A stretch of 64,000 nucleotides of DNA from CAIWHR01 sp963734055. Lineage in GTDB: Bacteria > Pseudomonadota > Gammaproteobacteria > Burkholderiales > Casimicrobiaceae. This document shows positions 8,557-17,967 of this stretch, in pieces (position 1 is the stretch's first letter; every line of letters begins with the position of its first letter). A program made the position numbers and the translations under genes. Location: contig CAVTFQ010000012.1 of NCBI GenBank assembly GCA_963734055.1, forward strand, positions 62,001-126,000, read 5' to 3'. A model generated the notes under the pieces. The model had not been told where the DNA came from. It did no database searches and was given only the letters and a program-made list of their open reading frames with translations.

Positions 8557-9585
8557 TTAAGGCGCGCCGGCCTGGACGGCGCGCTCGGCGGCGTGCGTTA
8601 TGTCCGCGCCGGCGACCGCGCTCCACTTGACGTAGACGGGACGCGCCGCCGCGGCGAACGCGGCGATGCCGCTCGCGGTCGGGCGCAACAAGTCGACGCC
8701 ACGATCGCGCAAAACGACGAGCGCGTCCTGCTCCTCGCGAGCCGCGATCCCGGCAAGCTCCAGGGCGGTCTCGCGCGCGGCGGCGGCGACCCAATCGCGC
8801 TGCTCCGTGCTCCAGCCGTCCCACGCCGCACGGCTGACCGCGAAGACCGCGAGCTCGGCGATCGCGCCCCACAGCATCACGTGCCGCAGTCCCAGCGCGT
8901 CGACGCGCGTCGCGACCATCGCCGCGACCGGTCCCTCCTGCGCATCGAGCGTTCCTGCGCGGATCGCCGCGGCAACGTCGGCGAAAGCCATCGTCCGCGG
9001 CCGGGCCCCGAGACCCGCGTAGAAATCGGCGAGATAATGCGATGCGGCGATCCGCACGCCGAGCCCGTGCACGTCGTCGGGCGTGCGCACCGCCTTCGCG
9101 GCCGTCGCGAGCGCGCGATGACCGAGCGGCGCGAGCGCGAGCGGGACAACACCCGCCTTGGCGATCGCCGCGAACAGCCGATCCCGGACGTCGCCGGTCG
9201 CGAGCTGCGCAAGCCGTCCCGCGTCCGGCGCGAGCCACGGCAGGCCGACGACGGCGAGCGCGTCGACCTGCGCGGACCACGCGAGCGTCGAGCCGACGGC
9301 CAGGTCCGCGGCGCCGTCGCGCAACGCGCCGAATTCGCGCTCGGGGTCGCGGTTCGCGAGCGCAGCTCCAGGATGGAGGGCTACGAGCATCGAGTCGCCG
9401 CTGCGCTCCGAGATGCGCCGCGCCCAGGTTTCCGCCGCCTTGCCGAGCGCGAACGCCGGACCCACGGCCACGGACAGCTTCCACTCGCGCGGTTTCGGTG
9501 CGTCCTCGGCAAGCGCGGATGTTGGGTGCAACCCGCAGGCGCAGCTCCACGCGAACGCTGACACGCCGACCAGGCGAATGATCAT
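8557..9585 (-). CDS. TRAP transporter periplasmic binding protein, DctP family (no permease genes adjacent)
   Basis: A 342-residue exported protein with a signal peptide ending near TSALAED and GGAGG before the ATG. The DctP/TRAP fold is supported by WARRISERSGDSMLVALHPG, GALRDGAADLAVGSTLAW, VRTPDDVHGLGVRIAASH (the segment before the substrate-binding Arg) and AAIRAGTLDAQEGPVAAMVA. It should capture an organic acid for an ion-driven TRAP permease. Neither DctQ nor DctM genes flank it (comEC is upstream), so it is an orphan binding protein and may share a permease encoded elsewhere. The complete TRAP system at 55.8-59.5 kb has its own, clearly different binding protein. Substrate is unknown. 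Confidence 0.78.
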   Translation of the reverse strand: MIIRLVGVSAFAWSCACGLHPTSALAEDAPKPREWKLSVAVGPAFALGKAAETWARRISERSGDSMLVALHPGAALANRDPEREFGALRDGAADLAVGSTLAWSAQVDALAVVGLPWLAPDAGRLAQLATGDVRDRLFAAIAKAGVVPLALAPLGHRALATAAKAVRTPDDVHGLGVRIAASHYLADFYAGLGARPRTMAFADVAAAIRAGTLDAQEGPVAAMVATRVDALGLRHVMLWGAIAELAVFAVSRAAWDGWSTEQRDWVAAAARETALELAGIAAREEQDALVVLRDRGVDLLRPTASGIAAFAAAARPVYVKWSAVAGADITHAAERAVQAGAP

Positions 9586-9620
9586 GGTGCCTCCAGTCTA
9601 CGAAGCGGCCGCGCCTGCGG

Positions 9621-12083
9621 TCAACGCGGGTTCGTGTCCGCTGAAGCTGACGTCCGCTCCGGCGCATCCCGCCACCAGCGCTTGTCGTGCTCGCGCTCGG
9701 CGCGCGGGAGCCGCGATGCGCCCGGTGCGAACGTGAACGTGAGCGCACCGTCGTAGTCCGTGCGATAGCTGCGCGCACCCGCGCCATCGTACCGCGCCAC
9801 GACCTCCGGCCGCGGGTGGCCGAACCGGTTGCGGTAGCCGGGTGTGTAGACAGCGATCTCCGGCGCGACGGCGGCAATGAACGCGGGCGTCGACGACGTG
9901 AGGCTCCCGTGATGCGGGACGACCAGCACATCCGCCGTTAGCAGCTCCGGGCTTTGGCGCACGAGCTCGAGCTCGCCGCGCGCCTCGAGGTCGCCGGTCA
10001 GGAGCACGCTACCGTGCGCCGAATCGACGCGAACGACGCACGAAAGGTCGTTTGGCTTGACACGCGGCATCTCGTACAAATCCGCTACCGGGGAGAGCAC
10101 CGTGAAGACCACGCCGTCCCACTCCCATTGCTGCCCCGCGACGCACCGCGACGCCGCGCCGCCGTCGCGCGCGCGTTGCACGAGGATCGCGTTGCCTTCC
10201 GGCAGCGACGACGAGAGCCACGCGGTCGGCACCGTCTGCAGGATCGACAGCGCGCCGCCGCTGTGATCGGCGTCCTGGTGCGTGACGACCATGCCGTCGA
10301 GTCGCGGCATCCCGGCGGCGCGAAGGTACGGTGCGACGATCCGCCCGCCGGCGTCGGCCTCGTCGGTGAACCGCGGCCCCGTGTCGTAGAGCAGCGCATG
10401 TGAATACGTGCGCACGACGGCGGCGAGGCCCTGTCCCACGTCGAGCACCGTCAGCGTGAAGGTTCCGGGCGCGGGTGCCGCCGGGCGCACGACGAATAGC
10501 GGCAACAGCGCGAGCGCGCCCAGCCCACGGCCGGGAACGCCACGCGGCGCTGCGAGCCACGCGATACCCGCCAGCGCGACAGCGACAGCCCAGGCAGGAG
10601 GTGCGTGCTGCTGCCAGACGGCGTCGGGCGCGCGGGCCATCGCATCGAGCGGCACCATGAGTACTGCGAACACCGCATGCGCCGCCTCGAACGGCAGGGC
10701 CGCGGGCACCACGATGCCGACCAGCGCGAGCGGCACGACGACGAACGTGACGACGGGAATCGCGAGCGCGTTGGCGAGCGGGGAGATCAGCGACACTTGC
10801 TGGAAAAGCGCGAGCGTGCCGGGCACGAGCGCGACGGTCACCAGGAGTTGCGAGCGCGCGGCGGCGCGCAGCGCCCAGACCATTCGCGCGGCACGCGAGA
10901 CCCGAGCCGGGCTCCGCAGCCGGCCCGCATGCGCATACAGGAGTAGGCCCACCGCGCCAAAGGAGAGCCAGAACCCCGGCGCGAATCCGGCCCACGGATC
11001 CCACGCCAGCACGGCGCAGAGCGCCCACAGCCAGACCACGAGCGCCGTGCCGGGCCGCGCGAGCAGGAGGCCGATCGCGGCGACCGCGAGCATCACCAGC
11101 GTCCTCACCGCCGGCACCTGCGCGCCTGCGAGCAGCACGTAGAACCCCGCGGCAACGACGCCGACAAGCGCCGCGACCTTCCGCGCCGGAACGAGCGTCG
11201 TGAGCCGGGTGCTCCGCCGCGCAAGCAGGTACGCGAGACCGCCGGCGAGCGCGGCAAACACGGTGACGTGAAGCCCGGAGATGCTGATGAGATGCGTGAT
11301 GCCGGTGCGGTTGAACGTGCGCCACTGCGCATCGGGAATCGCCCGCTCTTCGCCGATCGCGAGGGCGACGATGACCCCCGCGTACCGCGCATCCGGCAGC
11401 GCCGCCCGGATGCGCGCGCGCACCGCGGCGCGGGCGCGCTGCACGTAGTCGGTCAATCGTCCCGCGAACGCGTCGCGCCTCGTGTCGGCAGCGCTGTCGC
11501 GCACGTAGCCCGTCGCGCGGAAGCCGTTCTCGAGCAGCCACGCCTCGACGTCGAAGCCATGCGGGTTGACGGTGCCGTGCGGGCGCTTGAGGCGCACGAC
11601 GAGCCGCCAGCGCTCGCCCGCTTCCGGCAACGGCGGCGCGAGCGCGGCCTCGCCCTCCTTCGCGCGCGACGCGTACCACACGAGCGACAGTCGCGCGGGG
11701 ACCGTCGCACCTGGCGTGTCCACGCGCTCGACGGCGAACGCGAACCGTGTGCCGAGGCTGCCGGCCTGCGGCAGGTCGTCGACGACGCCGACGATTGCGA
11801 TGTCGACGCCTTCCCACGCCGGCGGCAGCGCGTCGGCCAGACGGACTTCCGCGCGCCACGCCGCGTAGCCGAAGCCGAGCGCAGCCGCCGCCGCTGCGGA
11901 CACGACCCCCGCGAACATCCTGACGGCCGTCGAGGCGGGCGTCCTTGCGCGCAGTGCCGCCGCAGCGAGCGCCGTCGCGGCGCCCGCGTCGAGCCATGCC
12001 GTCGCGGACGGCAGCACCGCCTGCCACTGCAGGATGACGACCCCGCCCGCGAACGCGGCGAGCGCGAGCGGCAGGGCGGACAT
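9621..12083 (-). CDS. comEC: DNA internalisation-related competence protein ComEC/Rec2
   Basis: An 820-residue inner-membrane protein that forms the channel for single-stranded DNA during natural transformation. The N-terminal third is a soluble/OB-like segment with membrane helices. The competence domain follows with the diagnostic HLISISGLHVTVFAALAGG and many hydrophobic helices. The last ~270 residues are a metallo-beta-lactamase domain with VVTHQDADHSGG (near residue 600) and VVPHHGS, thought to degrade the non-transported strand. Length is normal for the family and it appears intact. GGAGAGG precedes the ATG. Together with the type IV pilus genes at 38.7-47.9 kb it suggests a competent organism, although other com genes are not in this window. 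Confidence 0.92.
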   Translation of the reverse strand: MSALPLALAAFAGGVVILQWQAVLPSATAWLDAGAATALAAAALRARTPASTAVRMFAGVVSAAAAAALGFGYAAWRAEVRLADALPPAWEGVDIAIVGVVDDLPQAGSLGTRFAFAVERVDTPGATVPARLSLVWYASRAKEGEAALAPPLPEAGERWRLVVRLKRPHGTVNPHGFDVEAWLLENGFRATGYVRDSAADTRRDAFAGRLTDYVQRARAAVRARIRAALPDARYAGVIVALAIGEERAIPDAQWRTFNRTGITHLISISGLHVTVFAALAGGLAYLLARRSTRLTTLVPARKVAALVGVVAAGFYVLLAGAQVPAVRTLVMLAVAAIGLLLARPGTALVVWLWALCAVLAWDPWAGFAPGFWLSFGAVGLLLYAHAGRLRSPARVSRAARMVWALRAAARSQLLVTVALVPGTLALFQQVSLISPLANALAIPVVTFVVVPLALVGIVVPAALPFEAAHAVFAVLMVPLDAMARAPDAVWQQHAPPAWAVAVALAGIAWLAAPRGVPGRGLGALALLPLFVVRPAAPAPGTFTLTVLDVGQGLAAVVRTYSHALLYDTGPRFTDEADAGGRIVAPYLRAAGMPRLDGMVVTHQDADHSGGALSILQTVPTAWLSSSLPEGNAILVQRARDGGAASRCVAGQQWEWDGVVFTVLSPVADLYEMPRVKPNDLSCVVRVDSAHGSVLLTGDLEARGELELVRQSPELLTADVLVVPHHGSLTSSTPAFIAAVAPEIAVYTPGYRNRFGHPRPEVVARYDGAGARSYRTDYDGALTFTFAPGASRLPRAEREHDKRWWRDAPERTSASADTNPR

Positions 12084-12195
12084 GGGCCTCTCCGCGCCAA
12101 CCGTGGCGCGCAGGGGTCACTCTAGGCGCGCGAGTCGTTGCGCGACATCCGTCGGACGGACGACGCGGAGCCGTCGCAGGATCGGTCGCGTTCCT

Positions 12196-12615
12196 TCAGT
12201 CCCCGGGCTCGTCGATGTAACGCGCAAGCTCGACCAGGTTGCCGTCCGGATCCCGCACGTAGACGGATTCGATCGGCCCCAGCGCGCCGGTGCGGACCAC
12301 CGGCCCCTCCTCGATCGGTACGCCGCAGGCGGCGAGGTGCGCGACCACCGCGGCCGCATTCTCCGCGACGATCAGACAGAGGTCCGCCGATCCCGCGGTG
12401 GGACGCGCGGCAACCGCCGCGACGCGTTCGCCGCCGCCTTCTGCCCCCTGCCCGACCGGATGCAGGTTGAGCTTCTGCCGGCCGAACGCGAGCGCCTTGC
12501 GGTCCGCGCCGAAGGTGACCTCCTTCATGCCCAGCACTTCCGTATAGAAGCGAATCGTCGCCGCGACGTCGCGGCAGGTGAGCACGACGTGGTCGATCCG
12601 CTCGACGGTCAGCAT
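12196..12615 (-). CDS. VOC (glyoxalase/bleomycin resistance/dioxygenase) family protein
   Basis: A 139-residue single VOC module pair: RIDHVVLTCRDVAATIRFYTEVLGM opens the first beta-alpha-beta-beta-beta unit and ESVYVRDPDGNLVELARY closes the second. The His of IDHVVL and Glu of NLVELA occupy the usual metal-ligand positions, and a Glu (or His) donor set from the second unit is plausible. Proteins like this are often annotated as virulence-protein or glyoxalase homologues; the substrate is unknown. The start lies 4 bp after the stop of the thioesterase gene, and both follow alaS on the same strand, so a three-gene transcript is likely. Confidence 0.8.
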   Translation of the reverse strand: MLTVERIDHVVLTCRDVAATIRFYTEVLGMKEVTFGADRKALAFGRQKLNLHPVGQGAEGGGERVAAVAARPTAGSADLCLIVAENAAAVVAHLAACGVPIEEGPVVRTGALGPIESVYVRDPDGNLVELARYIDEPGD

Positions 12616-12619
12616 CGCG

Positions 12620-13069
12620 TCACGCGGAAGCGGTCGGCTTCGGCCACAGCACCATCTGCGTGCAGCGGAAGAGCGCGATCGTGCCGCCGTCGTCGTGCCG
12701 CGTCACCGTCGCGTCCCAGACCTGGGTCGTGCGCCCGAGGTGCGCCGGCCTGGCGACGCACGTGAGCGTCCCTTCGCGCGCGGTGCCGAGGAAGTTGCTC
12801 TTGACCTCGATCGTCGTGAAGTTGTCGGCGCCTGCCGGCAGATGCGCGATGCAGCCGTAGCCGCACGCGGTGTCGGCCAGCGCGACGACGGTGGCCGCGT
12901 GCAGGTAGCCGTTCGGCGCGAGCAACTCGGGCCGGATGTCGAGCTCGGCGACGAGCAAGCCCTGCTCGACCGCCATCACGCGAAAGCCGAAGAGCGCCGG
13001 CAGCCGCCCGGCGCCACGCTGGTTCAACGCGTCGACGGTGACGCCGGGACGCAACGACATGTCGACCAT
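12620..13069 (-). CDS. PaaI-type hotdog-fold thioesterase
   Basis: A 149-residue hotdog protein of the PaaI/YdiI group that hydrolyses acyl- or aryl-CoA thioesters. The core is LPALFGFRVMAVEQGLLVAELDI, then LLAPNGYLHAATVVALADTACGYGCIAHLPAG, where the G-x-x-x-H-(A) segment with the downstream Asp is the usual catalytic helix, and FTTIEVKSNFLGTAREGTLTCVA. The start at 13069 (MVDMSLRP) is used; ATG at 13060 is an alternative. It begins 8 bp after the alaS stop and ends 4 bp before the VOC gene. Its physiological substrate is unknown; a link to the aromatic CoA genes at 28-38 kb would be speculative. Confidence 0.82.
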   Translation of the reverse strand: MVDMSLRPGVTVDALNQRGAGRLPALFGFRVMAVEQGLLVAELDIRPELLAPNGYLHAATVVALADTACGYGCIAHLPAGADNFTTIEVKSNFLGTAREGTLTCVARPAHLGRTTQVWDATVTRHDDGGTIALFRCTQMVLWPKPTASA

Positions 13070-13077
13070 CGCCTGCG

Positions 13078-15696
13078 TCAGAGGCGCTGCCCGACCCACG
13101 CCGGCACCGACGCCAGCGCGGAAGGCAGCGCCGCGGGGTCGGTACCCCCCGCCTGCGCCATGTCGGGACGGCCGCCGCCCTTGCCGCCGACCTGCTGCGC
13201 GACGTGATTGACGAGTTCGCCCGCCTTCACCTTCGCGATCAGGTCCGGCGTCACGCCGGCGATCAGCGTGACCTTGCCGTCGGCGACCGCCGAGAGCACG
13301 ATCGCCGCCGACTTGAGCTTGTCCTTGAGCTTGTCCATCGTCTCGCGCAGGCCCTTGACGTCCGCGCCGTCGAGCGTCGCCGCGACGACCTTCGCACCCT
13401 TGACGTCGACGGCGCTCCCCGCGAGGTCGTCGCCCGCCGACGCCGCGAGCTTCGCCTTGAGCTTCGCGAGCTCGCGCTCGGTCGCCTTCGCCGATTCCAG
13501 GAGCTGCGCGATTTTCGCCTCGACCTCGGACGCGGGCGCCTTGAGCGCCGCCGCCGCCGCGGCGATCGCCGCCTCCTGCGCCTGCACCCACGCGAGCGCG
13601 TTCTCGCCGGTGACCGCCTCGACGCGGCGAATGCCGGCGGCGACGCCGCCCTCGCTCACGATCTTGAAGAAGCCGATGTCGCCGGTCCGCGCGACGTGCG
13701 TGCCGCCGCAGAGCTCGCGCGAGGTGCCAATGTCGAGCACGCGGACCTCGTCGCCGTACTTCTCGCCGAACAGCATCATCGCGCCCTGCTTCTGCGCATC
13801 CGCGATCGGCATCACGCGGGCTTCCGTCGCGACGTTCTCGACGATCTCGCGGTTGACGATCCGCTCGACGCGCCGGATCTCGTCGTCGGTCATCGGCGCG
13901 TGGTGCGCAAAATCGAAGCGCGTCTTGTCGGGGTCGACCAGCGACCCCTTCTGCTGAACGTGGGAGCCCAGCACCTCGCGGAGCGCCTTGTGCATGAGGT
14001 GCGTCGCCGAGTGGTTGCGCATCGTGCGCGCGCGCGCCGCCTGGTCGACGGTCGCGGCGACCGTGTCGCCGACCTTGAGCTCGCCCGTCTTCACGGTACC
14101 GATGTGGCCGACCACGTCGGCCTGGATCTTCTGCGTGTCGTCGACGGCGAACAGCGTGAGGCACGCGCCGCCCTTCGTGAGCTCGCCGCGGTCTCCGACC
14201 TGGCCGCCCGATTCGGCGTAGAACGGCGTCTCCGAGAGCACGACGACGCCGGATTCGCCGCCGGACAGCGAAGGCACGCTCGTTCCGTCACGATAGAGCG
14301 CCGTCACCCGGCCCTCGTGCGACAGCGTTTCGTAGCCGCGGAAGCGCGTCTTCTGTCCCGCGTATTCGAGCTGCGTCCCCATCCTGAACTGCGACGCCGC
14401 GCGGGCGCGCTCGCGCTGCGCGTCCATCGCGCGCTCGAACCCGGCTTCGTCGACCTTGACGTTGCGCTCGCGGCAGACGTCGGCGGTCAGGTCGAACGGA
14501 AACCCGTAGGTGTCGTAGAGCGTGAATGCCGTCCCGCCGTCGAGCACCTTCGTTGCGCCCGCGAGCGCCTGCTCGAGCATCTTCATGCCGTGCTCGATCG
14601 TCTCGCCGAAGCGCTCTTCCTCCTGCCTCAGCACCTGCGCGACGCGGGTTGCCTCGCGGCGGAGCTCCGGATACGCATCGCCCATCACGCGGTCGAGGTC
14701 CGGCACAAGGCGGTGGAAGAACGGCTTCTTCTGCCCGAGCTGGTAGCCGTGGCGGATCGCGCGCCGGACGATCCGCCGCAACACGTAGCCGCGGCCCTCG
14801 TTGCCGGGAATCACGCCGTCGACGATCAGGAACGCGCACGCGCGGATGTGGTCGGCGATGACGCGCAGGCTGGGCGAGAGCAGGTCCTTGGCGGCGGTTT
14901 CGCGGACGGCGGCGCGGATCAGTTCCTGGAAGAGATCGATCTCGTAGTTGGAATGCACGCCCTGCAGCACCGCGGCGAGCCGCTCGAGGCCCATGCCCGT
15001 GTCGACGGAAGGCTTCGGCAGCGGGTGCAGCGTGCCCTTCTCGTCGCGATTGAACTGCATGAACACGAGATTCCAGATCTCGATGTACCGGTCGCCTTCC
15101 GCCTCCGGCGATCCGGGCGGGCCGCCCCACACGTGCGGGCCGTGGTCATAGAAGATCTCCGAGCACGGGCCGCATGGCCCGGTGTCGGCCATCTGCCAGA
15201 AGTTGTCGCTCGCGTACTTGGCGCCCTTGTTGTCGCCAATCCGGACGCAGCGATCGGCCGGCACGCCGATGTCCTTCGTCCAGAGGTCGTACGCCTCGTC
15301 GTCGTCGATGTAGACCGTGGTCCACAGTTTCTCCGCGGGCAGCCCGTAGACCTTCGTCAGGAGCTCCCACGCGTAGCGGATCGCGTCGCGCTTGAAGTAG
15401 TCGCCGAAGCTGAAGTTGCCGAGCATCTCGAAGAACGTGTGGTGCCGCGCGGTGTAGCCGACGTTCTCGAGATCGTTGTGCTTGCCGCCGGCGCGCACGC
15501 AACGCTGGGACGTCGTCGCGCGCTTGTAGGGGCGCTGCTCCTGGCCGAGGAAGACTTCCTTGAACTGGACCATCCCCGAGTTGACGAACAGCAGCGTCGG
15601 GTCGTTCGCGGGAACGAGCGACGAGCTCGGGACGATCGCGTGCCCGCGCTCTTCGAAGTAGCGCAGGAACCGGCTGCGGATGTCGTGGGCTTTCAT
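13078..15696 (-). CDS. alaS: alanine--tRNA ligase
   Basis: An 872-residue class II aminoacyl-tRNA synthetase that charges tRNA-Ala. The N-terminus MKAHDIRSRFLRYFEERGH and VNSGMVQFKEVFLG are typical. Class II motifs are seen at RHHTFFEMLGNFSFGDYFKR and MGLERLAAVLQG. The editing domain carries the zinc motif NHSATHLMHKALR (near residue 560) with CGGTHVARTGDIG (near residue 662). The C-terminal DHHA1-type oligomerisation domain ends in KGGGRPDMAQAGG. Length is standard and intact. recX and recA lie just upstream on the same strand, a conserved arrangement, and the 114-bp gap before it holds a TAAAAT -10-like element (15742-15747), so alaS may also have its own promoter. Confidence 0.97.
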   Translation of the reverse strand: MKAHDIRSRFLRYFEERGHAIVPSSSLVPANDPTLLFVNSGMVQFKEVFLGQEQRPYKRATTSQRCVRAGGKHNDLENVGYTARHHTFFEMLGNFSFGDYFKRDAIRYAWELLTKVYGLPAEKLWTTVYIDDDEAYDLWTKDIGVPADRCVRIGDNKGAKYASDNFWQMADTGPCGPCSEIFYDHGPHVWGGPPGSPEAEGDRYIEIWNLVFMQFNRDEKGTLHPLPKPSVDTGMGLERLAAVLQGVHSNYEIDLFQELIRAAVRETAAKDLLSPSLRVIADHIRACAFLIVDGVIPGNEGRGYVLRRIVRRAIRHGYQLGQKKPFFHRLVPDLDRVMGDAYPELRREATRVAQVLRQEEERFGETIEHGMKMLEQALAGATKVLDGGTAFTLYDTYGFPFDLTADVCRERNVKVDEAGFERAMDAQRERARAASQFRMGTQLEYAGQKTRFRGYETLSHEGRVTALYRDGTSVPSLSGGESGVVVLSETPFYAESGGQVGDRGELTKGGACLTLFAVDDTQKIQADVVGHIGTVKTGELKVGDTVAATVDQAARARTMRNHSATHLMHKALREVLGSHVQQKGSLVDPDKTRFDFAHHAPMTDDEIRRVERIVNREIVENVATEARVMPIADAQKQGAMMLFGEKYGDEVRVLDIGTSRELCGGTHVARTGDIGFFKIVSEGGVAAGIRRVEAVTGENALAWVQAQEAAIAAAAAALKAPASEVEAKIAQLLESAKATERELAKLKAKLAASAGDDLAGSAVDVKGAKVVAATLDGADVKGLRETMDKLKDKLKSAAIVLSAVADGKVTLIAGVTPDLIAKVKAGELVNHVAQQVGGKGGGRPDMAQAGGTDPAALPSALASVPAWVGQRL

Positions 15697-15810
15697 GGGC
15701 GGGCGGCGCAGCGGCGCGTCGGGCCGTCGGCAAAGCCGTTGATTTTACGCGGGAAGCGCGTGCCCCGCCAGTTGCGTGACGGGGTTGGTCCGAAACACGG
15801 AACTCGCCGC

Positions 15811-16284
15811 TTAGTCGGGAGGCGGCGGGTCGCGCAGGAGGCGCAGGATTGGCGACAGCGCGAAGCCGCGGCTCTGCAGGAAGCGCACCTGCCGGGCCTT
15901 CTCGCGCTCGTTCGCGGGCGGCGCGCCGAAGCGCCGCCGCCAGAGCGCAATCATGACCTCGTGATCGTCGGTGGCGGTTGTCGCGAGCGCTGCACCAGCG
16001 ACGTCCGCGGCGACGCCTTTTCCCTTGAGCGATGCGGCGATTGCGCGCCGGCTCCACGCGCCGGCCTTGCGCGAGACCTCTCCTTGCGCGAAGCGCGCGT
16101 CGGACAGATAGCCGAGCGTCGCGATCTCGTCGAGCACGCGTTCAGCGTCCTCGGCGGAGGCGCCCGTCGCGATGAGCCTCGCCCGGAGCTCCGCGCGCGA
16201 GTATTCGCGCCGCGCCAGGGCGCCGATCGCGCGGGCCTTCAGCGATTTCGGCGGCCGCGCGGACGAGGATGGACCGCCGCGCAT
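15811..16284 (-). CDS. recX: regulatory protein RecX
   Basis: A 157-residue protein made of three-helix RecX repeats: KARAIGALARREYSRAELRARLIATG, then DEIATLGYLSDARFAQGEVSRKAGAWSRRAIAASLKGKGV, and a C-terminal unit with KARQVRFLQSRGFALSPILRLL. RecX binds along the RecA filament groove and limits its recombinase and LexA-coprotease activity. The gene starts 10 bp after the recA stop on the same strand, so it is co-transcribed with recA and falls under the same control. The length is normal. Confidence 0.92.
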   Translation of the reverse strand: MRGGPSSSARPPKSLKARAIGALARREYSRAELRARLIATGASAEDAERVLDEIATLGYLSDARFAQGEVSRKAGAWSRRAIAASLKGKGVAADVAGAALATTATDDHEVMIALWRRRFGAPPANEREKARQVRFLQSRGFALSPILRLLRDPPPPD

Positions 16285-16294
16285 CGCCGCCGGG

Positions 16295-17353
<1,059 letters not shown>

Positions 17354-17414
17354 GTCCTGTCTCCGAGTATCCCCCGGCGGCCTGGCGGCCGGGAAGGCGA
17401 GGGATTCGGCGGGG

Positions 17415-17444
17415 ATCATGGCATAGAACGATCGTTCGGTGCAA
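17415..17444 (-). promoter_or_regulatory. recA promoter with GAAC-N4-GTTC palindrome (candidate noncanonical LexA box)
   Basis: Read on the minus strand, TTGCAC (17444-17439) and CATGAT (17420-17415) are 18 bp apart, a plausible sigma-70 promoter about 60 bp before recA. The spacer contains the perfect 12-bp palindrome GAACGATCGTTC at 17426-17437. No CTG-N10-CAG or CTGT-N8-ACAG site, the usual betaproteobacterial LexA box, is visible in the upstream region. The palindrome has the Bacillus-like LexA form, and I recall that a GAACGaaCGTTC motif was described for the betaproteobacterium Sideroxydans. Promoter position strongly suggests repression by LexA. Confidence 0.6.
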
Positions 17445-17484
17445 CCCCCCAAACGGCCGAACAGGGCGCGACGGGCGGCGCCCT

Positions 17485-17967
17485 TCACCCCCTGCGGACG
17501 CGGGCGAGCAGGCCGGACAGGGCCTCCCGCACGGAGGCGTCCCGGACCGCCTCCCGGTCGCCCGGGAACCGGCGCGATTCCGTCTCCGCCGGGCGGTCCT
17601 TCACGGCCCAGGCAAACCACACGAGGCCCACGGGCTTGTCCGGCGTGCCGCCCGACGGGCCCGCGACACCGGTGACGGCGACCGCGACGTCGGCCCGGCT
17701 CCGCGCCAGCGCGCCCGCCGCCATCTCGCGGGCCGTCTCCGCGCTCACCGCGCCGAACCGGGCGAGCGTCTCGGGCCGCACGCCGAGCAGCTCGACCTTC
17801 GCCTCGTTCGAATAGGTGACGAATCCGCGGTCGAACCAACCCGAGCTGCCGGCAACGTCGGTGACCGCTCCCGCGACGAGGCCTCCGGTGCACGACTCGG
17901 CCGTCGCAAGCCGCCATTCGCGCTCGGCCAGCACGCGCCCGACCTCGACCACCAGCGCGGAGGTCAT
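17485..17967 (-). CDS. pncC: nicotinamide-nucleotide amidohydrolase PncC (CinA C-terminal family)
   Basis: A 160-residue single-domain CinA-C protein that converts nicotinamide mononucleotide to nicotinic acid mononucleotide in NAD recycling. The core motifs are ATAESCTGGLVAGAVTDVAGSSGWFDRGFVTYSN (catalytic Ser in SCTGG) and AVTGVAGPSGGTPDKPVGLVWFAW. The N-terminal MoCF/COG1058 domain of full CinA is absent, as is usual in proteobacterial PncC. Its ATG overlaps the TGA of the preceding GNAT gene (ATGA), so translation is probably coupled. Confidence 0.93.
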   Translation of the reverse strand: MTSALVVEVGRVLAEREWRLATAESCTGGLVAGAVTDVAGSSGWFDRGFVTYSNEAKVELLGVRPETLARFGAVSAETAREMAAGALARSRADVAVAVTGVAGPSGGTPDKPVGLVWFAWAVKDRPAETESRRFPGDREAVRDASVREALSGLLARVRRG

